Below are positions 8,967-17,652 of a stretch of 64,000 nt of DNA, piece after piece; position 1 is the first letter of the stretch; each line of letters opens with the position of its first letter. The translations under genes and the position numbers were made by a program. The stretch comes from Pseudomonadota bacterium (GTDB lineage: Bacteria > Pseudomonadota > Gammaproteobacteria > Burkholderiales > Thiobacillaceae). Under the pieces are notes generated by a model, which did no database searches, was not told the DNA's origin, and saw only the letters and a program-made list of their open reading frames with translations. The stretch covers positions 62,001 to 126,000 of the forward strand of contig JAJZPG010000004.1 of assembly GCA_021811235.1 (NCBI GenBank). Reading direction: 5' to 3'.

Positions 8967-10673
8967 TCACGACCACCCGCTGGCGGATGCGAACCGTTCC
9001 TCGGCGGCGACAGTCCGCTGGCCGCCCTCCTGCCTCCCCGGCACGACCGCGTGCCTGGCCGGACGCGGCGCCTGACGGACGCGCCCCACGCGGAACACGC
9101 TCACCGCCTGGACGAGTCGATCCGCCTGTTCATGCAGACTTTCCGCCGCAGCCGCAGCCTGTTCCACCAATGCCGCATTCTGCTGCGTCATTTCGTCCAT
9201 CTGCCCCACCGCCTGATTGACCTGGTCGATTCCGGCGCTCTGCTGCTGGCTTGCGGCGGCAATCCCCCCCATGATCTCGGCCACCCGTTCCACCGAGGTG
9301 ACGATGTCGTCCATGGCTTCGCCGGCCTCGCCCACCAGCTTGCCGCCCTGCCCGACCTGGTCCACCGAGTCGTCGATCAAGGCCTTGATCTCCTTGGCCG
9401 CAGCAGCCGAGCGCTGCGCCAGGTGCCTGACCTCGGCGGCGACCACCGCGAAACCGCGCCCCTGTTCCCCGGCACGGGCCGCCTCGACCGCGGCGTTCAG
9501 CGCCAGAATATTGGTCTGGAAGGCGATTCCGTCGATCACGCCGATGATGTCGGCGATCCGGCGCGAACTGGCCTGGATCGAGGCCATGGTGGCGACCACC
9601 TGCTCGACGACCTGCCCGCCCCTGACCGCGATATCGGAGGCCGAGGCGGCGAGCCGGTTGGCATGCTCCGCATGCTCGGCGTTCCGCTTCACCGTGCTGG
9701 TGAGCTCCTCCATAGTGCTGGCGGTCTCTTCCAGGCTCGACGCCTGCGACTCGGTGCGGCTGGAAAGATCGGAATTGCCGGCGGCGATCTCGCCCGCCGC
9801 CCCGCGGATGCTCTCGGCGTTGGCGCCGATGTCGGATACCGCCGCCACCATGTTGGCGGTCATCTGCTGCAGCGCGCGCATCAGCTGGCCGGTCTCGTCC
9901 CACGCCGCCGCCTCGAAGCGGTGCGACAGGTCGCCGCCGGCGATGGCGTGCGCCACACCGAGAGCGCGGTCGAGCGGCCGCAGGATCGTGCGCGAGATGA
10001 AATAGCCGAACAGCAGCGTGAGCAGCGCGCCGACGCCGCACACCGTGGCGATCAATGCGGGCAAGGCGCTCGGGGTGGCTGCGGCCTGGGCCAGCGCCGT
10101 CGTTTCCCGCCAGCCGACCACGCCGACTGCGAGCATCAGCGTGGCGCCGATGCCCGTGCTCAGCAGGATGCGCAGATTGACCGGGACGCGCCGGATCGAC
10201 AGCAGCCAGCCGGCCGGTCCGGTCCGCACGGCCGCGCCGCGCCGAATCGCCCATTGACGCGAACCGTCCTCCCGGATTCCCCGATATGCGCGTTCGGCCT
10301 CGGCAACCTGCTGGCGCGACGGTTTGCTGCGTACCGACAGGTAGCCGCTGGCCACCCCGTTTTCCCGCACCGGCGTGACGTTGGCCAGGGTCCAGTAGAA
10401 ATCGCCGTTCTTGCGCCTGTTCTTCACCACCCCGGTCCAGGGATGCCCCTCCTTCAGCGTCGACCACAGATCCGCAAAGGCCTCCGCGGGCATATCCGGG
10501 TGGCGCACGAGATTGTGCGGCTGGCCGAGCAGCTCGTCCTCGGCATAGCCGCTGGCTTCGACGAATGCCGGGTTCGCGTAGGCGATCCGCCCCTTGAGGT
10601 CCGTCTTTGAAACCAGCGTGATGTGTTCATCCAGTTCGTATTCGTTGCCCGTCACCGGCAAATTGAGCCGCAT
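8967..10673 (-). CDS. PAS-containing methyl-accepting chemotaxis protein (Aer-like)
   Basis: A 568-residue chemoreceptor. An N-terminal PAS domain (about 15-120) has the Aer-type sequence [22 protein letters not shown] and the [10 protein letters not shown] core, which in Aer binds FAD and senses redox or oxygen. Two membrane helices near 175-215 and a HAMP-like linker follow, then a long signalling coiled coil whose tip [20 protein letters not shown] contacts CheA and CheW. The ATG is preceded by AGGAAG on the coding strand. No che genes are in the window, so its array partners lie elsewhere. Aerotaxis or energy taxis is the most likely function. Confidence 0.93.
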   Translation of the reverse strand: MRLNLPVTGNEYELDEHITLVSKTDLKGRIAYANPAFVEASGYAEDELLGQPHNLVRHPDMPAEAFADLWSTLKEGHPWTGVVKNRRKNGDFYWTLANVTPVRENGVASGYLSVRSKPSRQQVAEAERAYRGIREDGSRQWAIRRGAAVRTGPAGWLLSIRRVPVNLRILLSTGIGATLMLAVGVVGWRETTALAQAAATPSALPALIATVCGVGALLTLLFGYFISRTILRPLDRALGVAHAIAGGDLSHRFEAAAWDETGQLMRALQQMTANMVAAVSDIGANAESIRGAAGEIAAGNSDLSSRTESQASSLEETASTMEELTSTVKRNAEHAEHANRLAASASDIAVRGGQVVEQVVATMASIQASSRRIADIIGVIDGIAFQTNILALNAAVEAARAGEQGRGFAVVAAEVRHLAQRSAAAAKEIKALIDDSVDQVGQGGKLVGEAGEAMDDIVTSVERVAEIMGGIAAASQQQSAGIDQVNQAVGQMDEMTQQNAALVEQAAAAAESLHEQADRLVQAVSVFRVGRVRQAPRPARHAVVPGRQEGGQRTVAAEERFASASGWS

Positions 10674-10932
10674 GCTTTCTTCCTTTTCCGATCGTCAATC
10701 GAGTCTGCCTCGGAGCCGCATGCTTCCGGGTGATGCGGCAGGGCGTGGCTCGCAGGCGCGCCAGCCCTGAATGACGGCACGCACAGAAATCCGTCTCTCC
10801 GCGAGCCTGCTGCAAACATAACATGGAATATTAAATATTCGGATAGTCTTATCGCTTGATAGAGACAATCGTCCCGATGCGACAAAACTTGAGGCTGTGC
10901 CGCAAAAAAGCCGGATTCAGGGCACGTGAAGC

Positions 10933-10954
10933 GGCCGCCCGGGACCGGGCGGCC
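10933..10954 (-). terminator. GC-rich stem-loop after the trmL operon
   Basis: A perfect 9-bp inverted repeat (GGCCGCCCG / CGGGCGGCC, four-base loop) lies directly past the stop of the minus-strand membrane-protein gene. No T-run follows on the minus strand, so it may be an mRNA 3'-end stabiliser or a Rho-assisted pause rather than a classical terminator. The rest of 10674-10953, upstream of the chemoreceptor, is AT-rich around 10820-10870 but shows no promoter I can support. Confidence 0.4.
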
Positions 10955-11430
10955 TACGGACGGTGCGCGACCGACGCCGCGATGCGCTCGATGGTGGCGA
11001 CGAAGTCGGGATCCTCGCCATGCAGCAATGCGGGCAAGGCAGTGCGGAAATCCTCGCGTGCGCACCACTCGTGCATGTAGTCTGCCCACGACCGCCACAG
11101 CCTCGCCTGTTGCCGGCTCATGTCGTCCTCGTACACCAGCACGTAGGCGCGCTCGAACAGGCTGACCAGGATGGCGAACAACGCATGCTTGCGTTCCTGC
11201 TGTTCCTCGCTGAGCACGCCCTTCTGCCCCGGCGACAGCAGGTGCAGGTCGGCGTTGTCGATGACCAGCCGCATGAAGTCGGCGTATTCGTCCGACAACC
11301 GCAGGAAGATTTCCTCTTCGTCGGTCTGCTGTTCGCGGCGGCGGTCATGAACGTAGACGCCGATCGCCAGCGGCAGGCCGACGATGGTGACGACATAGCT
11401 CAGCGCTTCCAGCCACTCGAGTCCGCTCAT
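10954..11430 (-). CDS. Small membrane-anchored protein of unknown function
   Basis: A 158-residue protein with one N-terminal membrane helix (about 8-26, ALSYVVTIVGLPLAIGVYV) followed by a charged, mainly helical cytoplasmic domain rich in Glu, Arg, Leu and Trp. I do not recognise the family with confidence; single-pass anchors with a helical cytosolic part of this size resemble DUF4760-type proteins. Its ATG sits immediately after the trmL stop, so it is the second gene of a two-gene operon and is probably translationally coupled. There is no catalytic motif to suggest an activity. Confidence 0.75.
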   Translation of the reverse strand: MSGLEWLEALSYVVTIVGLPLAIGVYVHDRRREQQTDEEEIFLRLSDEYADFMRLVIDNADLHLLSPGQKGVLSEEQQERKHALFAILVSLFERAYVLVYEDDMSRQQARLWRSWADYMHEWCAREDFRTALPALLHGEDPDFVATIERIAASVAHRP

Positions 11431-11895
11431 TCACACCCCTCCCGCAAAACCGTTCTGCCGCCAGGCCTCGAATACGGTCACGCTCACCGCATTCGACAGG
11501 TTCATGCTGCGCGAACCTGGCAACATCGGCAAGCGCAGACGATGGTCCAGATCGAATTGCGCCAGGATATCGGGCGGCAGGCCGCGCGATTCGGGACCGA
11601 ACAGCAGCACGTCGTCGATCTTAAAATCGATCGTGGCATAGCTGCGGCCGCCCTTGGTGGTCAGCGCGAACCAGCGCCGCCCCGCCAGTTCGGCCTGCAC
11701 CGCATCCCAGTCCGGATGCACCCGCACACAGGCCATGTCGTGATAATCCAGGCCGGCCCGCGCCACCTGCTTGTCGGACAAGTCGAAGCCCAGCGGCTCG
11801 ACCAGATGCAGGCGGCAGCCGGTGTTGGCCGCCAGGCGGATGAGGTTGCCGGTATTGGGCGGAATCTCGGGCTGATATAAAACGATGTCAAACAT
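11431..11895 (-). CDS. trmL: tRNA (cytidine(34)-2'-O)-methyltransferase TrmL
   Basis: A 154-residue SPOUT-class methyltransferase, the normal length for TrmL. It 2'-O-methylates the wobble nucleotide of tRNA-Leu isoacceptors using S-adenosylmethionine. It opens with MFDIVLYQPEIPPNTGN and carries the SPOUT knot motifs FGPESRGLP and GSRSMNLSNAVSV. The frame is open for hundreds of codons upstream because it crosses gshA in antisense; the ATG at 11895 is the only start giving the family N-terminus. It is divergent from gshA with a 45-bp gap. Confidence 0.95.
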   Translation of the reverse strand: MFDIVLYQPEIPPNTGNLIRLAANTGCRLHLVEPLGFDLSDKQVARAGLDYHDMACVRVHPDWDAVQAELAGRRWFALTTKGGRSYATIDFKIDDVLLFGPESRGLPPDILAQFDLDHRLRLPMLPGSRSMNLSNAVSVTVFEAWRQNGFAGGV

Positions 11896-11940
11896 CCGGC
11901 TTGACCTAAAATAAAAACATTCTCGGAGTCCGCCTATTCT

Positions 11941-13245
11941 ATGGTCCCTTACCTCACCACCGCACTCACCGGCCCGCTGCTGGAACTGGAAAAACGCCTG
12001 CTCGACGCGCAGCCGACCATCGAGCACTGGTTCCGCCAGCAGTGGAAGGACCAGGCGGCGCCGTTCTACACCTCGGTCGATATCCGCAACGCGGGCTTCA
12101 AGCTGGCGCCGGTGGATACCAACCTGTTTCCCGGCGGCTTCAACAACCTCAACCCGGCGTTCATGTCCTTGAGCATCCACGCGGCGATGGGGGCGGTGGA
12201 AAAAATCTGTCCCTACGCCCAGCGTCTGCTGCTGATTCCCGAGAGCCATACCCGCAACACGTTCTACCTGCAGAACGTCGCGGTGCTCGCGCACATCCTG
12301 CGCCAGACCGGGCTCATCGTCCGCATCGGCACGCTGATCCCCGAGATCACCCAGCCGACCACGCTGGAACTGCCGGCCGGTGGACGCATCACGCTGGAGC
12401 CGCTGGTGCGTACCGGCGACCGCATCGGCCTGGAAGGATTCGACCCCTGCGCGGTGCTGCTCAACAACGATCTCTCGGCCGGCGTGCCGGACATCCTCAA
12501 GGGCATCGAGCAGAACATCATGCCGCCGCTGCACGCGGGCTGGGCCACGCGCCGCAAGTCGCGCCACTTTTCCGCCTACCAGCATGTCGCCGACGAATTC
12601 GCACAACTGGTCGGCATCGATCCCTGGCTGATCGACCCCTACTTCGACCAGTGCGGCAAGATCGACTTCCAGGCGCGCCAGGGCGAAGACTGCCTGGCCG
12701 AAAAGGTCGACACCATGCTGAAGAAGATCCGCGCCAAATACGACGAGTACGGCATCGACCAGCCGCCCTTCGTCATTGTCAAGGCCGACGCCGGCACCTA
12801 CGGCATGGGCATCATGACGGTGAAGTCGCCGGACGACGTGCGCGAACTCAACCGCAAGCAGCGCAACAAGATGGCGGTCGGCAAGGAAGGTCTCGAATTC
12901 ACCGAGGTCCTGATCCAGGAAGGCGTCTACACCTTCGAGAGCATCAACGGCGCGGTCGCCGAGCCAGTGGTCTACATGCTCGACAACTTCGTCGTCGGCG
13001 GCTTCTACCGCGTGCACACCGGACGCGGTTCGGACGAAAACCTCAACAGCCCCGGCATGCATTTCGTGCCGCTGGCGTTCGACGACACCTGCGTGATGCC
13101 CGACCGCAGCGCCAACCCCGACGCCAGCCCCAACCGCTTCTATGCCTACGGCGTGGTCGCGCGGCTGGCGATGCTGGCGGCCAGCATCGAACTCGACGAG
13201 GCGCTCAGCGAGACAGAGATCGAGACCGAGACCGCAGCCGTATGA
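11941..13245 (+). CDS. gshA: Glutamate-cysteine ligase, Acidithiobacillus/proteobacterial type
   Basis: A 434-residue enzyme for the first step of glutathione synthesis (ATP-dependent joining of glutamate and cysteine). It does not resemble the E. coli GshA fold class; it matches the separate family first named from Acidithiobacillus ferrooxidans (TIGR02049), seen in the PVDTNLFPGGFNNLNP segment, the ATP-grasp-like KADAGTYGMGIMTVKS and the C-terminal PNRFYAYGVVARLA. The tail is an acidic Glu/Thr repeat. Its stop overlaps the gshB start (ATGA), so the two pathway enzymes are co-translated. Confidence 0.92.
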   Translation: MVPYLTTALTGPLLELEKRLLDAQPTIEHWFRQQWKDQAAPFYTSVDIRNAGFKLAPVDTNLFPGGFNNLNPAFMSLSIHAAMGAVEKICPYAQRLLLIPESHTRNTFYLQNVAVLAHILRQTGLIVRIGTLIPEITQPTTLELPAGGRITLEPLVRTGDRIGLEGFDPCAVLLNNDLSAGVPDILKGIEQNIMPPLHAGWATRRKSRHFSAYQHVADEFAQLVGIDPWLIDPYFDQCGKIDFQARQGEDCLAEKVDTMLKKIRAKYDEYGIDQPPFVIVKADAGTYGMGIMTVKSPDDVRELNRKQRNKMAVGKEGLEFTEVLIQEGVYTFESINGAVAEPVVYMLDNFVVGGFYRVHTGRGSDENLNSPGMHFVPLAFDDTCVMPDRSANPDASPNRFYAYGVVARLAMLAASIELDEALSETEIETETAAV

Positions 13246-14219
13246 AGCTGCTGTTCATCGTCGATCCGCTCGCGGGCCTCAAGGCCTACAAGGACAGTTC
13301 GGTGGCGATGATGCGCGCGGCAGCGGCGCGCGGCCATGCGGTGTTCGCCGCCGAGGCGCGCCGGTTGCAGGTGCAGGCGGGGATCGTGCAGGCAGCCTGC
13401 GCGGCGCTCGACGTCCACCCCGACGACGACTGGTACCGCATCACCGGTACCGGGACGGAGACGCTGAGCGATTTCGACGCCGTGGTCATGCGCACCGACC
13501 CTCCGGTCGACACCGACTACCTGCTCGCCACGCACCTGCTGGGCATTGCCGAAGCCAACGGCGCACGCGTGCTGAACCGGCCGGCCGCGCTGCGCGACTT
13601 CAACGAGAAGCTGGCGATCCTCAACTTTCCGCAATTCGTCGCACCCACGCTGGTTTCCGCCGATGCCGGGGACATCGGGCGCTTTCTCGCCGAGCACCAC
13701 GAAATCATCGTCAAGCCACTCACCGAAATGGGCGGCAGCGGCATCTTCCGTCTGACACAGGGCGACCCCAACCGCAACGCCATTCTGGAAACGCTGACCC
13801 GGCGCGGCCATCGCGCCATCATGGCGCAGCGCTATCTGCCCGCCATCAAGGACGGCGACAAACGGATATTGCTCATCGACGGCGAAGTGGTGCCGTGGGC
13901 GCTGGCGCGCATCCCCCTTGCCGGGGAGACGCGTGGCAACCTCGCCGCCGGCGGCACCGCACGCGCGCAGCCGCTATCCGCACGCGACCGCGAGATCGCC
14001 GAAACCATCGCACCATGGGCGCGGGATCGCGGCATCTTCCTCGCCGGGCTCGACGTGATCGGCGACTGCCTCACCGAGATCAACGTCACCAGTCCCACCG
14101 GCTTCCAGGAGATCACTGCGCAGGCCGGGCACGACGTGGCGGCGCAATTCATCGCCGCAATCGAGCGTGGTTGTGGCCGCTTTAGCGGTGTACAACCACG
14201 GCCTGCTCCGTGCGGGTAA
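13242..14219 (+). CDS. gshB: Glutathione synthetase with a repeat-derived C-terminus
   Basis: A 325-residue ATP-grasp ligase adding glycine to gamma-glutamylcysteine. It starts MKLLFIVDPLAGLKAYKDSS, has the VMRTDPPVDTDYL substrate segment, the ATP-binding EMGGSGIFRL loop and the metal-site segment DVIGDCLTEINVTSPTG. The family fold normally ends just after the HDVAAQFIAAIE helix; here the last 17 or so codons come from a REP-like palindrome (14166-14200) that runs to the TAA. The tail is therefore probably non-conserved and acquired by repeat insertion. It is coupled to gshA and followed by apbE. Confidence 0.95.
   Translation: MKLLFIVDPLAGLKAYKDSSVAMMRAAAARGHAVFAAEARRLQVQAGIVQAACAALDVHPDDDWYRITGTGTETLSDFDAVVMRTDPPVDTDYLLATHLLGIAEANGARVLNRPAALRDFNEKLAILNFPQFVAPTLVSADAGDIGRFLAEHHEIIVKPLTEMGGSGIFRLTQGDPNRNAILETLTRRGHRAIMAQRYLPAIKDGDKRILLIDGEVVPWALARIPLAGETRGNLAAGGTARAQPLSARDREIAETIAPWARDRGIFLAGLDVIGDCLTEINVTSPTGFQEITAQAGHDVAAQFIAAIERGCGRFSGVQPRPAPCG
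14166..14200. repeat. REP-like palindrome inside the 3' end of gshB
   Basis: Nine-base arms CGTGGTTGT (14166-14174) and ACAACCACG (14192-14200) enclose a second inverted repeat CCGCT-TT-AGCGG. The same outer arms, and the following gcctgctccgtgcgggt-like trailer, recur in the two copies at 38003-38095 after prlC, where the inner stem sequence differs but still pairs. Conserved outer arms with a covarying inner stem are typical of REP elements moved by REP-associated transposases (none is in the window). Confidence 0.8.
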
Positions 14220-14226
14220 AGCGCGC

Positions 14227-15225
14227 ATGAAGGCAGCCCGGCACGGCCTGTGGCTGGTGCTGCTGTGGGCGCTCGCCGCCTGCAGCCCGCCGCCGCTGGT
14301 TCAGCAACAGGCCTATGTTTTCGGCACCCTGGTCGAAATCAGCGTCGTCGACGACTCCGGCTCCCGCGCCACGCCCGCCATCGCCGCGGTGCTGGCACGC
14401 TTCGACCAACTGCACCGTCAGCTGCACGCGTGGCAGCCGAGCGAACTGTCGCGTCTCAACGCCGCACTCGCCCGCGGCGAACGCGCCGCAGTTTCGCCCG
14501 GACTCGCGGCGATGCTGCGCGACGCGCAGACGCTCGCAGCGCAATCGAACGAACTGTTCAACCCGGCCATCGGCGGCCTCATCGCGTTGTGGGGGTTTCA
14601 TGCCGACACGCCGCAGGCACGTGTACCGGACGCTGCCGCCGTCGCCGCCTGGGTCGCCAGGCAGCCGCGTATGGCGGATCTCGTCATCGGGACCGACGCG
14701 GTCTCAAGCCGCAATCCCGCGGTACAGCTGGATCTCGGCGGCTACGCCAAGGGTCGCGCGCTGGACGACGCCGTCGCCATCCTGAAAGCGCACGGCATCA
14801 AGAACGCACTGGTGAACATCGGCGGCAACGTGATCGCCCTCGGCCGCCACGGCGACCGGCCCTGGCGTGTCGGCATCCAGCATCCTCGCAAAGCCGGCAC
14901 ACTGGCCACGCTGGACTTGCTCGACGGCGAAGCGATCGGCACCTCGGGCGACTATCAGCGCTACTTCGAGTCCGGCGGCCGGCGCTACTGCCACCTGATC
15001 GACCCGCGCAACGGGCAGCCGGCAACCGGCATGCAGTCGGTGACGATCCTGGTGCGCGACGCGCACGCCGGCACCCGCTCGGACGCCCTCTCCAAGCCAC
15101 TTTTCATCGCCGGCGCGGCGCAGCTGGCCGACGGCGCGGCGCGGCTGGGCATCCGCACCTATCTGGCCGTGGATTCCTCCGGCAAAACCCATCTCTCGCC
15201 TGACCTGGCGGCCCGCCTTCGCTAG
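14227..15225 (+). CDS. apbE: FAD:protein FMN transferase (ApbE lipoprotein)
   Basis: A 332-residue exported lipoprotein; the signal peptide ends in LWALAACSPPP, with the lipobox Cys. ApbE proteins transfer FMN from FAD onto Thr residues of periplasmic flavoproteins such as Nqr/Rnf or reductase subunits. Family features visible are the early FGTLVEISV segment, the NPAIGGLIALWGF motif, LDLGGYAKGRALD, and the VNIGGNVIALG and HLIDPRNGQPA motifs of the flavin and metal site. The frame is open upstream to a GTG inside the REP-like palindrome, but the ATG at 14227 is the one giving a proper signal peptide. Confidence 0.94.
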   Translation: MKAARHGLWLVLLWALAACSPPPLVQQQAYVFGTLVEISVVDDSGSRATPAIAAVLARFDQLHRQLHAWQPSELSRLNAALARGERAAVSPGLAAMLRDAQTLAAQSNELFNPAIGGLIALWGFHADTPQARVPDAAAVAAWVARQPRMADLVIGTDAVSSRNPAVQLDLGGYAKGRALDDAVAILKAHGIKNALVNIGGNVIALGRHGDRPWRVGIQHPRKAGTLATLDLLDGEAIGTSGDYQRYFESGGRRYCHLIDPRNGQPATGMQSVTILVRDAHAGTRSDALSKPLFIAGAAQLADGAARLGIRTYLAVDSSGKTHLSPDLAARLR

Positions 15226-15254
15226 AATGCGGTTTTTGGTCTGACATTCCCGCA

Positions 15255-15671
15255 ATGATAGGCATCCTCATCGTCGCGCACGGCTCGCTGGCCGACAGCC
15301 TGGTCGAGTGCGCCACCCATGTGCTCGGCCAGTACCCACGCGGACTCGCCACGCTGGACTTCATCGGCCACGCCGACCCCGACGAGCGGCAGAAGGCCTT
15401 GCAGGCACGGATCGCCGAGCTGGACGAGGGCGACGGCATCCTGGTGCTGACCGACGTCTATGGCGCCACGCCCAGCAACACGCTGTGCCGCTTGCTCGAA
15501 CCCGCCCACATCGAAGGCGTCTCCGGCGTCAACCTGCCGATGCTGCTGAAAGCGCTGAACTACCGCGAAACCCTGGCGCTGCCGCAACTGATCGAACGCA
15601 TCGTCGAAGGCGGCCGCAACAGCATCAACCATATTTCCGAGACCATGTGCCATGCAGCAACGGGACGTTGA
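15255..15671 (+). CDS. PTS mannose-family EIIA protein
   Basis: A 138-residue EIIA-Man domain protein. The N-terminus MIGILIVAHGSLA places the phosphorylatable His at residue 9, and LTDVYGATPSNTL is the family's second conserved block. It accepts phosphate from HPr. No EIIB, EIIC or EIID permease gene is nearby: it is followed only by ptsH and ptsI, with a 20-bp overlap into ptsH. This is the standard betaproteobacterial regulatory PTS arrangement, in which phosphorylation state signals rather than drives sugar uptake. Confidence 0.93.
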   Translation: MIGILIVAHGSLADSLVECATHVLGQYPRGLATLDFIGHADPDERQKALQARIAELDEGDGILVLTDVYGATPSNTLCRLLEPAHIEGVSGVNLPMLLKALNYRETLALPQLIERIVEGGRNSINHISETMCHAATGR

Positions 15672-15924
15672 AATCGTCAACAAACTGGGCTTGCACGCAC
15701 GCCCCTCGGCGCGGCTGACCCAGCTTGCCTCCAGCTTCAAGAGCAATGTGTTCCTGTCGCGCAACGGCCGCCGCATCAACGCCAAGAGCATCATGGGGGT
15801 GATGATGCTGGCCGCCGCCAAGGGCAGCACCATCACGCTGGAGACCGATGGCGACGATGAGAAGGAAGCGATCGACGCCCTGGCCGGGCTGATCTCCAGC
15901 GGCTTCGGGGAAGAACTGGCATGA
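15652..15924 (+). CDS. ptsH: Phosphocarrier protein HPr
   Basis: A 90-residue HPr. The active-site motif GLHARPSA places the phospho-acceptor His at residue 15, and KSIMGVMML places Ser46 in the position targeted by HPr kinase/phosphorylase. Presence of this Ser with its usual flanks suggests that an hprK exists elsewhere in the genome. The gene overlaps the EIIA gene upstream and its stop overlaps the ptsI start (ATGA). Confidence 0.96.
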   Translation: MQQRDVEIVNKLGLHARPSARLTQLASSFKSNVFLSRNGRRINAKSIMGVMMLAAAKGSTITLETDGDDEKEAIDALAGLISSGFGEELA

Positions 15925-17645
15925 GCTTCTCGCTGCACGGCATCGGCGTCTCCGGCGGCATCGCCATCGGTTATGCGCATCTGGCTTCCAGCGCGCGGGT
16001 CGAAGTGCCGCAGTACATGCTCGACCGCCAGTACATCAAGGACGAGCTGGCGCGCTTCGACGAAGCCATCCTCGCCACCCGTGCCGAACTCGAGATCCTG
16101 CGCAGCCACATTCCGCCCGGCGCACCGGCAGAGCTGTCTGCCTTTCTCGACATGCACCTGATGTTCCTGGGCGATTCGATGATCGCCGAGGAGCCCAAGC
16201 GCCTGATCCGCGAGACCCAGTGCAACGCCGAATGGGCGCTGGCGCAGCAGATGGAAGCCTTGGTGGCCCGCTTCGAGGAAATCGACGACGCCTACCTGAG
16301 AAGCCGCCAGGAAGACGTGGTGCAGGTTGTGCAACGCGTGCTGAAGGCGCTGATGGGCCATCCCAGCCACCTGCCGCTCGACGTCGATTTCGACAGCGAA
16401 CGCATCCTGGTCGCGCACGAGCTGTCGCCGGCCGACATGGTCATCTTCAAGAACGTGCATTTCGCCGCCTTCATCACCGACCTCGGCGGCACCACTTCGC
16501 ACACCGCGATCCTCGCCCGCAGCATGGGCATGCCGTCGGTGATGGCATTGCACAATGCGCGCGGACTGATCCGCGACCACGATCTGTTGATCGTCGACGG
16601 CCGCGACGGCGTGGTGATCGTCAACCCGGACGAGTCGGTGCTGGCCGAATACCGGCTGCGGCAGAACCAGTGGCGCATCGACACCGACAAGCTCAAGCGA
16701 CTGAAAACCAGCAAGTCGTCCACGCTGGACGGCACGCCGATCGAACTGATGGCCAACATCGAACTGCTGGGCGACATCGATGCGGTGAAGGCGGCCGGCG
16801 CCCACGGCATCGGCCTGTTCCGCAGCGAATTCCTGTTCCTCAACCGTTCCGACCTGCCGAACGAGGAGGAGCAGTATCACTCATACCGGGCGGTGGCCGA
16901 GGCGCTGGACGGCAAGCCGGTCACCATCCGCACGCTCGACCTCGGTGCCGACAAGCAGGCGCCGTGGGGCCACACGGTGGCCGACAACCCGGCGCTGGGC
17001 CTGCGCGCGATCCGCCTGTGCCTGGCCGAGCCGGGGCTGTTCCACACCCAGCTGCGCGCCATCCTGCGCGCCTCCGCCCATGGCCGGGTGCGCATCCTCA
17101 TCCCGATGCTGGCCAGCTTCATGGAACTGCGGCAAACCCTGCAACGCATCGACGAAGCCAAGGCCTCGCTGCGCAAGGACGGCCTGAAATTCGACGAAGG
17201 CATTCCGCTGGGGGGCATGATCGAGGTGCCTGCCGCGGCGCTGGCGGCCAGCTTCTTCGCCGAGCAGTTGGACTTCCTGTCGATCGGCACCAACGACCTG
17301 ATCCAGTACACGCTGGCGATCGACCGCGCCGACGACAGCGTGGCGCATCTTTACGATCCGCTGCACCCGGCGGTGCTCAGCCTGATCCAGCAGACCATCC
17401 GCGCCGGCGCCAAGGCCGGCAAGCCGGTTGCGGTGTGCGGGGAAATGGCGGGCGATCCGCTGTTGACGCGGCTGCTGCTGGGGCTCGGGCTGCGCACCTT
17501 CTCGATGCACCCGGCGAGCCTGCTGCAGGTCAAGCAGCAGGTGTTGAAGTCGCATCTGGAAGAAGTGGGCCTCGCGACGCAGCGGCTGTTGAAGAATACC
17601 GACCCGGACAAGACGGCGACCCTGCTGGGCCGCCTGAACGGCTGA
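15921..17645 (+). CDS. ptsI: Phosphoenolpyruvate-protein phosphotransferase (Enzyme I)
   Basis: A 574-residue Enzyme I of normal length. It autophosphorylates from PEP and passes phosphate to HPr. The phospho-His lies in GGTTSHTAILARSMGMPSV (His near residue 194), and the PEP-binding TIM barrel has GIGLFRSEFLFL, TLDLGADK, MLASFMELRQ and SIGTNDLIQYTLAIDR motifs. It completes the EIIA-HPr-EI relay. It converges on the dynamin-family gene with only 7 bp between stops. Confidence 0.96.
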   Translation: MSFSLHGIGVSGGIAIGYAHLASSARVEVPQYMLDRQYIKDELARFDEAILATRAELEILRSHIPPGAPAELSAFLDMHLMFLGDSMIAEEPKRLIRETQCNAEWALAQQMEALVARFEEIDDAYLRSRQEDVVQVVQRVLKALMGHPSHLPLDVDFDSERILVAHELSPADMVIFKNVHFAAFITDLGGTTSHTAILARSMGMPSVMALHNARGLIRDHDLLIVDGRDGVVIVNPDESVLAEYRLRQNQWRIDTDKLKRLKTSKSSTLDGTPIELMANIELLGDIDAVKAAGAHGIGLFRSEFLFLNRSDLPNEEEQYHSYRAVAEALDGKPVTIRTLDLGADKQAPWGHTVADNPALGLRAIRLCLAEPGLFHTQLRAILRASAHGRVRILIPMLASFMELRQTLQRIDEAKASLRKDGLKFDEGIPLGGMIEVPAAALAASFFAEQLDFLSIGTNDLIQYTLAIDRADDSVAHLYDPLHPAVLSLIQQTIRAGAKAGKPVAVCGEMAGDPLLTRLLLGLGLRTFSMHPASLLQVKQQVLKSHLEEVGLATQRLLKNTDPDKTATLLGRLNG

Positions 17646-17652
17646 CCGACCG

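Noticed and set aside
10820-10880. Sigma-28 promoter for the chemoreceptor
   Set aside because: A CGATAA-like -10 exists, but no TAAA box stands at the needed distance.
12042-13241. Upstream extension of the gshB frame through gshA
   Set aside because: It overlaps gshA completely; GshB homologues start at MKLLFIVDP.
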